Shown: positions 52,964 to 61,490 of the stretch, one piece after another
Position numbering within the stretch: position 1 is the stretch's first letter
How the letters are laid out: each line of letters opens with the position of its first letter
Source: Promethearchaeia archaeon
Lineage (GTDB): Archaea; Asgardarchaeota; Lokiarchaeia; Sigyniarchaeales; SOKP01
Direction of reading: 5' to 3'
DNA: 64,000 nucleotides
Assembly (NCBI GenBank): GCA_029856145.1
Contig: JAHQWK010000019.1
Span: 1 to 64,000 of the forward strand
Notes under the pieces: model-generated
Database searches by the model: none
Told to the model about the DNA's origin: nothing
The model's input: only the letters and a program-made list of their open reading frames with translations
Made by a program: the position numbers and the translations under genes

Positions 52964-53518
52964 ATGAAGGAAGATGTAAAACAAAAAATTTTAACATCAT
53001 CAAATATCATATTTGGCGCATTGATTATTATTTTTTCTATAATTGTAATGACATTTACTGTTGCGGCTGTAATAACTCTACTATTTATACTTTCCATCGC
53101 GATAATTATTATTGGATTAGCAAGGCTGGTAAATGCGTATGCAAATGATGAACTTGATACAAGTGGGAAAATTGCCAAATTTATAACAGCCATTATTGCT
53201 CTAATTTTTGGGGTTATTGTTATTGTAAATACAGCAACATCTCCTACACTTACAGTTGAAATTTTAATAATTTTAGTTAATTCTTTATTATTAATCATTG
53301 GATTTGTGAGGATTTATATAGGATTGGCAACAAAAGAGTATTATAAAGGATATCGAGGTTTTTTAGTACTTTTTGGAATCGTTATGATCATATTATCGCT
53401 TTTAGTGTTCTTAAGTCCTACATTTGATAACACAACTTCTATCATAATAGTTGCAACAACAATGTTGCTAAGTGGAATTGCTCGTTTTGTACTGGGAATA
53501 ATAGGAATTAAAAAATAA
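52964..53518 (+). CDS. DUF308/HdeD-like membrane protein
   Basis: 184 residues with six hydrophobic helices in repeated pairs: FGALIIIFSIIVMTFT, then LFILSIAIIIIGLARLV, IIALIFGVIVIVN, LLLIIGFVRIYIG, and VLFGIVMIILSLLVF. This is the DUF308 (HdeD) pattern, linked to acid or envelope stress in bacteria. An excellent ribosome site GGAGGT is 6 bases before the ATG. It fits the surrounding osmotic/envelope cluster. Confidence 0.8.
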   Translation: MKEDVKQKILTSSNIIFGALIIIFSIIVMTFTVAAVITLLFILSIAIIIIGLARLVNAYANDELDTSGKIAKFITAIIALIFGVIVIVNTATSPTLTVEILIILVNSLLLIIGFVRIYIGLATKEYYKGYRGFLVLFGIVMIILSLLVFLSPTFDNTTSIIIVATTMLLSGIARFVLGIIGIKK

Positions 53519-53523
53519 CTTTC

Positions 53524-53533
53524 TTTTTTTTTT
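53524..53533 (+). terminator. poly-T terminator after the DUF308 gene
   Basis: A run of ten T, 6 bases after the stop codon. Confidence 0.5.
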
Positions 53534-53584
53534 AAAAACTTATTAGATAATATTCTAGTAAATGCTTGTTAGCTTACTCAGTTG

Positions 53585-54589
53585 TTAATCCTTGAGAGCT
53601 TTTTTAGTTTTTTTTTTAGTTATTTTTACACCTAAACTTAATTGACCCGACTTCTCCTCAGGACCCTTCCAAAAAGGATAATTTTTTTCCAAAATTTTTA
53701 TTTTTTTAAGTTTAAATATCAAAATTGCCATAAAATTAATGGCAAGAATATTTGATCCTAAAAGGACAAAACTTCCAAATGATAAAAGTAAATTTCCATA
53801 AATTAGAGTTACTCCAATATTAACGGCAGGAGGCATCAACGATACAGCAATAGCGATCCCTACTAAAGAAGATTGTATTGTTCCCGTTATGGCAAATCCT
53901 ATAGCTAAACCTGCACCGATAGAAACGATCAAATCAAAAATCGTTGGAAAATTTCTACTCATCATTTCATTTGTTATAGAGGGTGAAACATAAATAAGGA
54001 TGGCTAAGCTAGCTAGTAAAACTCCAATTCCTATTGAGATAAGAACACTAAATAATTGTCCAAGTATTCCCTTTTCAACTAAGAGATAATTTTTGCTTAT
54101 TATTCCATATGAAACGCCCAGAATAGGACCCATTAATGGAGATATGATCATTGACCCGATAATGATCGCAGTAGAATTTAAAATAAGCCCTGCCCCTGCG
54201 ATAAAAGCAGCTATCATAATAAAGAGATAAAAATTAATATTCAATTCCATTCCTTCTTTTATTGAGGATTCGATTTCTTCTACGGATACTCTGCTTGATA
54301 GCTCTTCGGAAACCTCTATTTGATCCTCTTTTAACTCTGGAATCGTAGCTTGTAATTTTAATATATCTACTATCCCAAATTCAATTCCTACTCCAACTTC
54401 ATTAAGGACCTCAAGTACTCTAGGAACCATGTTCCTTTGACAACGAATAATGACCAATGAATTGTTAACTCCTTCTAATAAAATTATACTTTTAATATTA
54501 AGCTTCTCATTTATAGCAGTAATTAAGTTTTCAGTATGCCCTTTTGGTTCATTAGGAAGACTTATCTGAATTTGACTCATATAACACAC
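53585..54589 (-). CDS. DUF389 family membrane protein
   Basis: A 334-residue protein. The N-terminal 100 residues form a soluble alpha/beta domain (IKSIILLEGVNNSLVIIRC), then a linker, then five or six membrane helices. The signature is STAIIIGSMIISPLMGPILG near 143-162, typical of DUF389 (TIGR00341), with VGIAIAVSLMPPAVNIGVTLI near 245-265. The family's role is unknown, possibly transport. Its neighbours are channels and envelope proteins. Confidence 0.85.
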   Translation of the reverse strand: MCYMSQIQISLPNEPKGHTENLITAINEKLNIKSIILLEGVNNSLVIIRCQRNMVPRVLEVLNEVGVGIEFGIVDILKLQATIPELKEDQIEVSEELSSRVSVEEIESSIKEGMELNINFYLFIMIAAFIAGAGLILNSTAIIIGSMIISPLMGPILGVSYGIISKNYLLVEKGILGQLFSVLISIGIGVLLASLAILIYVSPSITNEMMSRNFPTIFDLIVSIGAGLAIGFAITGTIQSSLVGIAIAVSLMPPAVNIGVTLIYGNLLLSFGSFVLLGSNILAINFMAILIFKLKKIKILEKNYPFWKGPEEKSGQLSLGVKITKKKTKKALKD

Positions 54590-54771
54590 ATCTATTTTTT
54601 TTGAAGGATTTTTTTATCAGATATTTTCATATAATTTTTTTTAAAAGTTGTATTAAATCTAGCAAAAGCCATTTAAATTCTTTTTCTAGATTTTATAAAA
54701 AAACTAAAAGACTCAAAAAATTAAAGACTATCCCTCTCTTATAAGAGATTTCGATAGAAGTTTTAGATTGT

Positions 54772-55872
54772 CTAATTATTAGCAGTTATTCTCGGAGGAG
54801 GTATAAAGACTCTTCTCATTTCTGTTCGGGCCAAATTAATGGCATTCTCGGGACATAAATGAGCACAAACACCACAACCTATACATCTTTCTTCATTAAC
54901 TTCTGCTATTGTGTCTATAAGTTCAACAGCCTCAGCTGCACAACTCTCTACACATGTTCCACATCCAGCACATAGATCTTTATCGATATGTGCTAGGTGA
55001 GAAGTATAATCCATTAAAGGAACTGCTCCTGTATAATGGAGTAAAAAAGTACCACAACAGCACTTGCAACAATTGCAAATACCATCAAGCTCTTTTTCTA
55101 TATCCAAGTTAGTATGGAAAGCCTTATGAACCAAACCCTCATCTTCAGCTTTTTTCATTATATCCAATGCTTCTTCTTTTGAAACTTTTTCAGAAAAACC
55201 GTGTGAGATAAGAAATTCTGCAGTTCTACCGAACGCAAAGCAATTCCTTCTTTCTTTTGTTGTTTCACAGGGTTCATCAAGAAGATCTTTTTTATGTCTA
55301 CAATAACAAGGCGATACTCCTATTGGATCATATTTATCAATGATTTTTGAGATTTCTTCTAATTGCAGAACTACTTCTTCCCTTACTTTAACTTCTTCTT
55401 CAACAGGAATAACTCTATCTAGAGATGGACCATTCCTATATTCTTGGACCATTTGATCGTAATTAGTTTGAGTGTCTTGAACTACTTGTTTATATAATCT
55501 TGAATATAATTTTGCTAAGTTTTTTGCTCTTTCATTCGTTTCACCACGCATTAATGTAAATTCAATAATTCCTGGAAGTAAGGGTGTTTTCCGATAAACC
55601 ATAACTCCTGTGCTTCTACTGGGTATACCAGTAATCACACCAATATTCATTAGGTCACTTAACATATTATTAAGTGCCTCCTCATCCATATCAGTTAAAG
55701 GTTTAATCTCGTCAATGTTATATGAACGTTTTCTAAGTAAAGTGATAAATTTCGCTTGTTCTTCTGTTAATAAAGTTTGCATTATTTCGATAATAATATC
55801 ACTTACCCGTATTGGCAACCTTCCTGCTTTTATAAAATTTCTTGCTACTTTATACCATAATTTTTCAGCCAT
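54772..55872 (-). CDS. 4Fe-4S protein with winged-helix-like N-terminus and extra Cys cluster
   Basis: A 366-residue iron-sulfur protein. Residues 1-110 look like a small helical/winged-helix domain. GVSPCYCRHKKDLL near 190 and the dense GICNCCKCCCGTF near 267-279 are conserved Cys clusters of a group of archaeal and bacterial ferredoxin-like proteins. The end holds two 4Fe-4S motifs, CAGCGTCVESCA (about 302-313) and CIGCGVCAHLCP (about 331-342). It is divergent from the mutase genes, with 119 bases between. It may pass electrons to, or regulate, reductive acyl-CoA enzymes, but the partner is unknown. Confidence 0.75.
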   Translation of the reverse strand: MAEKLWYKVARNFIKAGRLPIRVSDIIIEIMQTLLTEEQAKFITLLRKRSYNIDEIKPLTDMDEEALNNMLSDLMNIGVITGIPSRSTGVMVYRKTPLLPGIIEFTLMRGETNERAKNLAKLYSRLYKQVVQDTQTNYDQMVQEYRNGPSLDRVIPVEEEVKVREEVVLQLEEISKIIDKYDPIGVSPCYCRHKKDLLDEPCETTKERRNCFAFGRTAEFLISHGFSEKVSKEEALDIMKKAEDEGLVHKAFHTNLDIEKELDGICNCCKCCCGTFLLHYTGAVPLMDYTSHLAHIDKDLCAGCGTCVESCAAEAVELIDTIAEVNEERCIGCGVCAHLCPENAINLARTEMRRVFIPPPRITANN

Positions 55873-55991
55873 TATTAATCAATTTCTGGATTTTGATAAT
55901 TAATATAAAATTTTACTTTCTATAGTTAATTATTATAACTATATTTTACTAAATTACATAAATATAATTTGCTAATTAGCGTGATTTAAGA

Positions 55992-57668
55992 TTGTTTGAT
56001 AAAAATTATTTGGAAGAAGTCAGAGAAGAAAAAGAAAAATGGGATAAACTCTATGAAAGTTTGAAAGAGCGCGATGTAAAATTTGTTTCTGATTCTGAAA
56101 TCCCTATTAAAAACCTTTATACACCTTTAGATATAAAAGATAAAGATTATGTGAGTGATATCAGTTTTCCTGGAGTACCACCATATACGCGTGGTGTTTA
56201 CCCCTCTATGTATAGAGGAAGATTATGGACTATGCGATTATTTTCAGGTCATGGGACTCCTGAAGAAACTAATAAAAGATGGAAATTTCTCTATGAGAAT
56301 GGTGAAACTGGGTTTAGTGCTGCGGTTGATGCTTTAACCTTTAATGGGATTGATCCGACTAACAAAGATGGAGCAGCAGAAGTAGGAACGTCTGGAGTTC
56401 CTCTCTATTGTATTGATAGTCTTTTTGCTCTGACTGAAGATATTCCGATCGATAAAATTAGCGTAGCTTTAGTAGTAGAACCTTTCACAACCGCTCCTGT
56501 GTGTTCTATGTATTTTAATATGGCGCAAATGCGGGGGTATGATTTAAAACAATTGATGGGAACAACTCAAAATGATATCTTAACTATGACGGTAGGATAT
56601 ATTCCATATAAAAATAGTCCTCCTAACCATATACTTCGCTTAGCATGTGATTTCATTGAATGGACAGTAGCTATGAAAAATGTACCCAAATGGCATCCAA
56701 TAAATTTCACAGGATATAATTATAGAGAAGGAGGAATTGATGCCGTACAGGAATTAGGTTTTGTATTTGCGAGTGCATGTTCTCATATTGATAATTTAAT
56801 TGAAAGAGGATGGAAAGCGGATGATTTTGTTGGTCGTTTAGCATTTCACTTGTCGGCACATAAAGATTTTTTTGAAGAAATTGCAAAATTTAGAGCAGCA
56901 AGGAGAATTTGGTATAAATTAATGAAAGATAAGTATGAAGTCAAAGATCCAAGGAATCTGGGTTTTCGATTTCACGTTCAAACTGCAGGATCTTCTTTAA
57001 CAGCACAATCACCTAAAGTAAATATTGTAAGAACAGCAATCCAAGCATTAGAAGCGAATTTAGGTGGCTGTCAATCATTACACACTAATTCTTATGATGA
57101 AGCTATTTGTTTACCCTCAGAAGAAGCAGTATTGATCGCCTTGAGAACCCAACAGGTGATCTCAGATGAAACTAAAATCCATAATACTATAGACCCTTTT
57201 GCTGGGTCCTATTTTATTGAATGGTTAACAGATGAAGTTGAAGATAGAGTATGGAAATATATAGATAAAATTCAAAAAGCAGGCACTATTGATAAGACTC
57301 TATCATCAGGATTCTTATATAAAGAAATGAGAGATGCTTTTCATAAAAGAAGAATGCGTATGGAATCTGGCGATGAAATTATGTTAGGGGTTAATAAATA
57401 TCCCGTGCCATATGATACGGTGACTGATGTATTTAGAACTAATGAAGAAGCAATAAATATTGAAATTAGTCGAATTGAGAAATTAAAAGCTCGAAGAGAT
57501 AATGCAAAATTAGAGAAAATTTTAGATAAACTACGAAATGTTTGTGAAAAAGAAGAAAATGTAATGCCAATAATTATGGAAGCTACAAAAGAAGGAGCTA
57601 CTGTTGGGGAAGTATGTAATATCTATAGAGAAATATGGGGAACTTGGGATCCTCCATTAGCAATCTAA
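55992..57668 (+). CDS. divergent B12-dependent acyl-CoA mutase, catalytic subunit
   Basis: A 558-residue TIM-barrel subunit of the methylmalonyl-CoA mutase family, without the B12 domain. It starts at TTG. Family blocks are clear: GVYPSMYRGRLWTMR near 68-82, GTTQNDILTMT near 190-200, FEEIAKFRAARRIWYK, QTAGSSLTAQ, QSLHTNSYDEA, and DPFAGSYFIEWLTDE. Two positions differ from methylmalonyl-CoA mutase. The ISISGYH block is INFTGYN (Asn243 in place of the catalytic-site His), and the VRNTYIYPP block with the carboxylate-binding Arg is VGYIPYKNSPP. A substrate other than methylmalonyl-CoA is therefore likely. A B12-subunit gene and MeaB gene follow. Confidence 0.88.
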   Translation: MFDKNYLEEVREEKEKWDKLYESLKERDVKFVSDSEIPIKNLYTPLDIKDKDYVSDISFPGVPPYTRGVYPSMYRGRLWTMRLFSGHGTPEETNKRWKFLYENGETGFSAAVDALTFNGIDPTNKDGAAEVGTSGVPLYCIDSLFALTEDIPIDKISVALVVEPFTTAPVCSMYFNMAQMRGYDLKQLMGTTQNDILTMTVGYIPYKNSPPNHILRLACDFIEWTVAMKNVPKWHPINFTGYNYREGGIDAVQELGFVFASACSHIDNLIERGWKADDFVGRLAFHLSAHKDFFEEIAKFRAARRIWYKLMKDKYEVKDPRNLGFRFHVQTAGSSLTAQSPKVNIVRTAIQALEANLGGCQSLHTNSYDEAICLPSEEAVLIALRTQQVISDETKIHNTIDPFAGSYFIEWLTDEVEDRVWKYIDKIQKAGTIDKTLSSGFLYKEMRDAFHKRRMRMESGDEIMLGVNKYPVPYDTVTDVFRTNEEAINIEISRIEKLKARRDNAKLEKILDKLRNVCEKEENVMPIIMEATKEGATVGEVCNIYREIWGTWDPPLAI

Positions 57669-57685
57669 ATATTGAGGTGATAAAT

Positions 57686-58116
57686 ATGAGTGAGAAAAAA
57701 ATTAGAGTTTTGATGTCCAAGCCCGGCATAGATTTATTCTAAACTTATTAGGATATAATGCATACGGGCATTGGCGTGGTGGAATCGTAGTTTCAAGAGC
57801 TATTAGGGATGCTGGGATGGAGCTTATTTTCGGAGGATTTCAAAATGTAGAACAAATTGTTGAATCTGCAATTCAAGAAGACGTTGACGTTATAGGACTA
57901 AGTATTCATTCTGGTGCTCATTTTGCTTACACGCAGCAGGTTATTGATCTATTGAAAGAACGTGGAGTACTTGACGATGTTATGATACTTGTTGGCGGAA
58001 TAGTTCCTGCAAAGGACTTTCCTAAATTAAAAGAGATGGGGGTTGCAAACATCTATGGACCTGGAAGTATGACCTCAGATATCGTAGAGTTTATTAAAAC
58101 ACATGTCAAAAAATAA
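57686..58116 (+). pseudogene. B12-binding subunit of the acyl-CoA mutase, interrupted
   Basis: From ATG 57686 (ribosome site GAGGTG, 6 bases away) the frame reads MSEKKIRVLMSKPGID and stops at TAA 57740. The rest of the B12-binding domain continues in another frame: GHWRGGIVVSRAIRDAG from 57766, then VDVIGLSIHSGAHF, LVGGIVPAKDFPKL and NIYGPGSMTSDIVEF, ending at 58116. If the 32 bases 57734-57765 are left out the two parts join in frame as KPGIDGHWRGG, restoring the cobalamin motif DxHxxG. Otherwise a one-base shift would add 11 residues there and leave Tyr in place of Asp. No start for the second part except ATG 57817. It could be a pseudogene, an assembly error, or an intervening sequence removed from the RNA. 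Confidence 0.8.
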
Positions 58117-58128
58117 AGGAGATAACTC

Positions 58129-58170
58129 GCATCGGATATTGTCGATTTTATTAAACCTTATGTTAAAAAA
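58129..58170 (+). pseudogene. tail of a second B12-binding subunit (relic)
   Basis: Thirteen bases after the previous stop, ASDIVDFIKPYVKK is encoded, nearly identical to the end of the preceding gene (TSDIVEFIKTHVKK) but with different DNA. It has no start and no upstream domain. It looks like the last codons of a former second copy. Confidence 0.7.
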
Positions 58171-58189
58171 ATAAAAAAGACATGTAATA

Positions 58190-58199
58190 TTTTTTTTTT
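58190..58199 (+). terminator. poly-T tract between relic and MeaB gene
   Basis: Ten T in a row after the relic; may end transcription of the mutase genes before MeaB. Confidence 0.4.
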
Positions 58200-58244
58200 C
58201 AAATTATAATTTTACTTCAATTTCTCATCGAGGAATGTATTTCA

Positions 58245-59222
58245 TTGAATATCGCATATAATATTGATACTTTAGTTAGTAAATTTAAACAAAAAAACAA
58301 AGTAGCGTTAGCAAAATTAATAACGATTATTGAAAATGAGCCAGAAAGAGCACATGAGATATTTAAACATTTTGAAGGTATCTCTCATGATTCCTATATT
58401 ATAGGTATAACAGGATCTCCTGGTGTTGGAAAGAGTACTTTAACTGGTGAAATATCTAAAAAATTATTAGAAGATGGAAAATCTGTTGGCATTATATGTG
58501 TCGATCCTACATCTCCTTTTAGTGGAGGTGCATTCTTAGGAGACAGGGTTCGTATGACAGATATATCACTGCATCCAAATATATTCTTACGAAGCCTCGC
58601 ATCAAGAGGGTATAAAGGCGGAATTTCAAGAGCAGTTTTTGATATTAGTTTATTATATGAAGCATACGGAATGGATGTAATCATTATTGAGACTGTTGGC
58701 GTTGGACAAGCTGAATTCGACATTTATAATCTTGCTTATTCTGTTGTAGTAGTTTTAGTTCCAGGATATGGTGATGCAATTCAAATGCAAAAAGCGGGGA
58801 TAATTGAGATTGGAGATATATACAATATAAATAAAAAAGATTTAGGTGGAGAAGATATTGCCGTTCAAATTGAAATGATGCTTGATGATACTGTTTTTAA
58901 AAGTGGGTGGAGACCACCAGTTTCTATGACTGATGCAATTTCAGGAGAAGGTGTAGAAGAACTTATCCAAAATATAAGGGATCATAAGGAACATATTGAA
59001 TTATCAGAAGCAATTAATGACAAAAAGAAAAATAGATTCACATATAAGATCAAGGAACTTATTTATTCAAAGATTGAAAAACTAATTTCAGAGAGTTTCA
59101 TTGATGAGAAAGAGATTAATGAAATTGTTAACCATGCGGTAGATGATGGTAAATTTAAAATTTATCGTACAATCCATAATAAATTCGAAGATGTGAATTT
59201 TGAAATAAAAAAGAAAAATTAA
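58245..59222 (+). CDS. meaB: MeaB/ArgK-type GTPase chaperone of the B12 mutase
   Basis: A 325-residue G3E GTPase. The P-loop GITGSPGVGKSTL is near 54-66, VDPTSPFSGGAFLGDRVRM near 87-105 is the family signature, ETVGVGQAE near 153-161 replaces DxxG, and NKKD near 198-201 is the base-recognition motif. MeaB loads and protects the adenosylcobalamin of acyl-CoA mutases. Its presence supports that the divergent mutase upstream is B12-dependent. It starts at TTG. Confidence 0.92.
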   Translation: MNIAYNIDTLVSKFKQKNKVALAKLITIIENEPERAHEIFKHFEGISHDSYIIGITGSPGVGKSTLTGEISKKLLEDGKSVGIICVDPTSPFSGGAFLGDRVRMTDISLHPNIFLRSLASRGYKGGISRAVFDISLLYEAYGMDVIIIETVGVGQAEFDIYNLAYSVVVVLVPGYGDAIQMQKAGIIEIGDIYNINKKDLGGEDIAVQIEMMLDDTVFKSGWRPPVSMTDAISGEGVEELIQNIRDHKEHIELSEAINDKKKNRFTYKIKELIYSKIEKLISESFIDEKEINEIVNHAVDDGKFKIYRTIHNKFEDVNFEIKKKN

Positions 59223-59360
59223 AGAATTTTATTTTAGCACTCAACTAATATCTTTTAATGAGTTTTGAGTGATAACAGAGAGTTCAATTGTAATTATAAA
59301 ATTAGAGACTTTTTAATTAATTATAACCTATTATACACATTTAAAGGTGATATAAGAATA

Positions 59361-59723
59361 GTGGTTGAATTCTGTCCTGAATGTGGAAATATGCTAAGGA
59401 AAAAATCTTGTAAGTGTGGATATAACAACCAAAATATTCATTCTAAGAATGTATCTAACATGTCCTTGAACGAAATATGGGATCCTCCCCCTCCTAAGAT
59501 CATTTATTGTAAACTAACGGCGACATCACACAATAAACTTGAAACCATGTTAAGTAAAAGAAAATATCCTGAAAAATTAAAGGATATAACTAAAAAACTA
59601 AAAAATCATCTCTTCTCTTGTTGCAATTGTGTCTACTATAATGAGGCGATATTTCATTGTCAAATTAAGAATAAATATTTAACAAAGGAATCTATTTGTA
59701 GAAGTTTTGAACCTTATGAGTAA
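59361..59723 (+). CDS. zinc-ribbon protein with second Cys cluster
   Basis: 120 residues when started at GTG 59361, which follows AAAGGTGAT by 9 bases. The opening (M)VEFCPECGNMLRKKSCKCGY is the usual N-terminal zinc ribbon of archaeal TFS-like and other small proteins. A longer reading from TTG 59265 adds unconvincing residues. The C-terminal half has CCNCVYYNEAIFHC and ends ICRSFEPYE, a second possible metal site. The middle is basic. Role unknown; it lies between MeaB and the SCP2-like gene. Confidence 0.7.
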   Translation: MVEFCPECGNMLRKKSCKCGYNNQNIHSKNVSNMSLNEIWDPPPPKIIYCKLTATSHNKLETMLSKRKYPEKLKDITKKLKNHLFSCCNCVYYNEAIFHCQIKNKYLTKESICRSFEPYE

Positions 59724-59811
59724 CTTTAATTCCCGTATTAGAATAACAATTTGATAATAAAATCTTTAAATACTTGAAAATTCAAATTATATTAACTGCA
59801 ATCTCACATAA

Positions 59812-60300
59812 TTGGTGGCAGCTATAAATCAAATCGACCCCATAAAAAAGAACGATTTAAACATAAGAGCTGAGAATTTAATTAAAGATACAAAGATTCT
59901 CAACATTGCTAGATTGGCTAAAATGTTAGTTGATTTATATGGGCAAGTTGAGCCCTTTAAAAAGATAGGAAAACTTGAGGGTAAAGAAATTGAATTATAT
60001 TTAAAAGAATTAGATGGATATATAACATTTATCCTAACATCTGATAAGAACAATTTTACCTGTCATGCAGAGAAAGCTATAGATCCTGTCGCAAGAATTA
60101 TTATAAATGTTAAAGAAGAGAAAATCCTTAATGTGATAAGTAATATAATTCGTTCTAAGAGCAATATTTTTGGGTTAGCAAAACTTTTAAAATATATCAT
60201 TCCAGGAAAAGCTAAAATAAAAGGATCTTATGTTGCCGCTATTAAATTGATAAGATGTTTAATGATAGGTAAACATGAAATGTATAAAAAGAGTAAATGA
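59812..60300 (+). CDS. SCP2-like lipid/CoA-binding domain protein
   Basis: 162 residues resembling the sterol carrier protein 2 (SCP2) fold. There is an N-terminal helix, strands around EIELYLKELDGYITFILTSDK, PVARIIINVKEEKIL, and a C-terminal helix with AKIKGSYVAAIKLIRCLMIG, typical of SCP2 proteins that bind fatty acyl-CoA or lipids. It overlaps the next HgdB-family gene by 4 bases (ATGA), so it probably delivers or shields the hydrophobic CoA ester. The given start is TTG 59812. An in-frame ATA at 59824, 6 bases after GGTG, is an alternative like those of other genes here. Confidence 0.7.
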   Translation: MVAAINQIDPIKKNDLNIRAENLIKDTKILNIARLAKMLVDLYGQVEPFKKIGKLEGKEIELYLKELDGYITFILTSDKNNFTCHAEKAIDPVARIIINVKEEKILNVISNIIRSKSNIFGLAKLLKYIIPGKAKIKGSYVAAIKLIRCLMIGKHEMYKKSK

Positions 60301-61463
60301 GGTGTTATTTTATAAGTTTAAATAGTGATCCTTTTTTATCAATCTCCAATTCTATAAAAAATTCCTCTATTGATGAGTGGCAAAAAGAAGGCAGAAAAGT
60401 AGTAGGTTTTTATTGCACATATATCCCAGAAGAACTGCTTCATGCTGCAGATTTATTACCTTTCAGAATCAGAGCAACTGGTAATAAAGATACTGATCTG
60501 GGCGATATATATATGGTTAGATTCACTTGCTCCTTTGTTAGAGCGACTTTAGACATGGCTCTAAAGGGAGTATACGATTTTCTAGACGGATTTTTAGTTT
60601 GTAATAGCTGTGATCACAGTCGTAGAATGTATGAACTGTTTGATCTTAAAGTATTTAATCGTGAAAACTTTCACAAGAAAGTTCATAGATTTTATTTGGC
60701 GATACCTCATGTTATAACTAACGAGGGATTTGAATGGTATAAAACAGAAATCGAAGAACTTAAAGAAGAGTTAGAGCTTAAATTTAACATAAAAGAGATA
60801 ACAAAGGAGAAATTAAAGAAAGCAATTGAAGTATATAATGAAAATAGAAGACTTCTGCGAGAGATACATGAATTAAGGATCCAAAATAATCCTAAACTTA
60901 CGGGTACTGAAGCGTTACAAATAAATATGGCAAATTCTTCAATTCCGAAAGATCTTGCTAATGAAGAATTAAAAAGACTTAAGAATATCCTAATTCAACG
61001 CGAAGGTATTCATATAAAAGATAAAAAACGGATTCTTTTAGTAGGTAGTGTTGTGGATAACATTGAATTTACAGAATTGATAGAAAATTCAGGAGCTTTT
61101 ATAGCTTCAGACATTTTATGTTTTGGAACTCGGAATTTCATGGATGATGTACAACTAGAAAATAATAAAAGCCCTATAGAAAACATCTCTAAACGTTTAT
61201 ATTATAGACTATCATGTCCACGGATGATGGATGATCATGAAAGGCGATTAGATTTTCTCAAAAAAGAGATTAAAAGAGCAAATATTGAGGGAGTCATTTT
61301 ACAAAGAATAAACAATTGCGATCTACATGGGTGCGATAATATGCTCTTTACGCATGAATTAAAGGATTTAGAAATCCCTGTTCTAAACATGGACAGAGAA
61401 TTCTATCAAGCAGATACATCTCGCTTACAAACACGAATAGAAGCATTCTTAGAAATGATATAA
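60297..61463 (+). CDS. HgdB/BcrC-family dehydratase or reductase subunit (1)
   Basis: A 388-residue HgdB/BcrC-family protein. GRKVVGFYCTYIPEELLHAADLLPF near 33-57 parallels BzdN at 13635. FTCSFVRATLDMALKG near 79-94 has the cluster Cys (BzdN has FCPFC), CNSCDHSRRMYELF follows, and INNCDLHGCDN near 341-351 is the C-terminal Cys block. The ATG at 60297 lies in the stop of the upstream gene and is itself before GAGGTG (60299-60304). An in-frame ATA at 60312, 7 bases past it, may be the real start. Together with the next gene it forms an HgdAB- or BcrBC-like pair. Substrate unknown. Confidence 0.85.
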   Translation: MRCYFISLNSDPFLSISNSIKNSSIDEWQKEGRKVVGFYCTYIPEELLHAADLLPFRIRATGNKDTDLGDIYMVRFTCSFVRATLDMALKGVYDFLDGFLVCNSCDHSRRMYELFDLKVFNRENFHKKVHRFYLAIPHVITNEGFEWYKTEIEELKEELELKFNIKEITKEKLKKAIEVYNENRRLLREIHELRIQNNPKLTGTEALQINMANSSIPKDLANEELKRLKNILIQREGIHIKDKKRILLVGSVVDNIEFTELIENSGAFIASDILCFGTRNFMDDVQLENNKSPIENISKRLYYRLSCPRMMDDHERRLDFLKKEIKRANIEGVILQRINNCDLHGCDNMLFTHELKDLEIPVLNMDREFYQADTSRLQTRIEAFLEMI

Positions 61464-61490
61464 AATCAAAATATAATAGGTAATAGAATA

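Noticed and set aside
55992..58116. Calling the mutase genes a methylmalonyl-CoA mutase
   Set aside because: The catalytic-site His and carboxylate-binding Arg positions are changed and the B12 subunit is interrupted; only the family assignment is safe.
59265..59360. TTG start at 59265 for the zinc-ribbon protein
   Set aside because: The added 32 residues are low-quality, while GTG 59361 has AAAGGTGAT before it and gives the usual zinc-ribbon opening.
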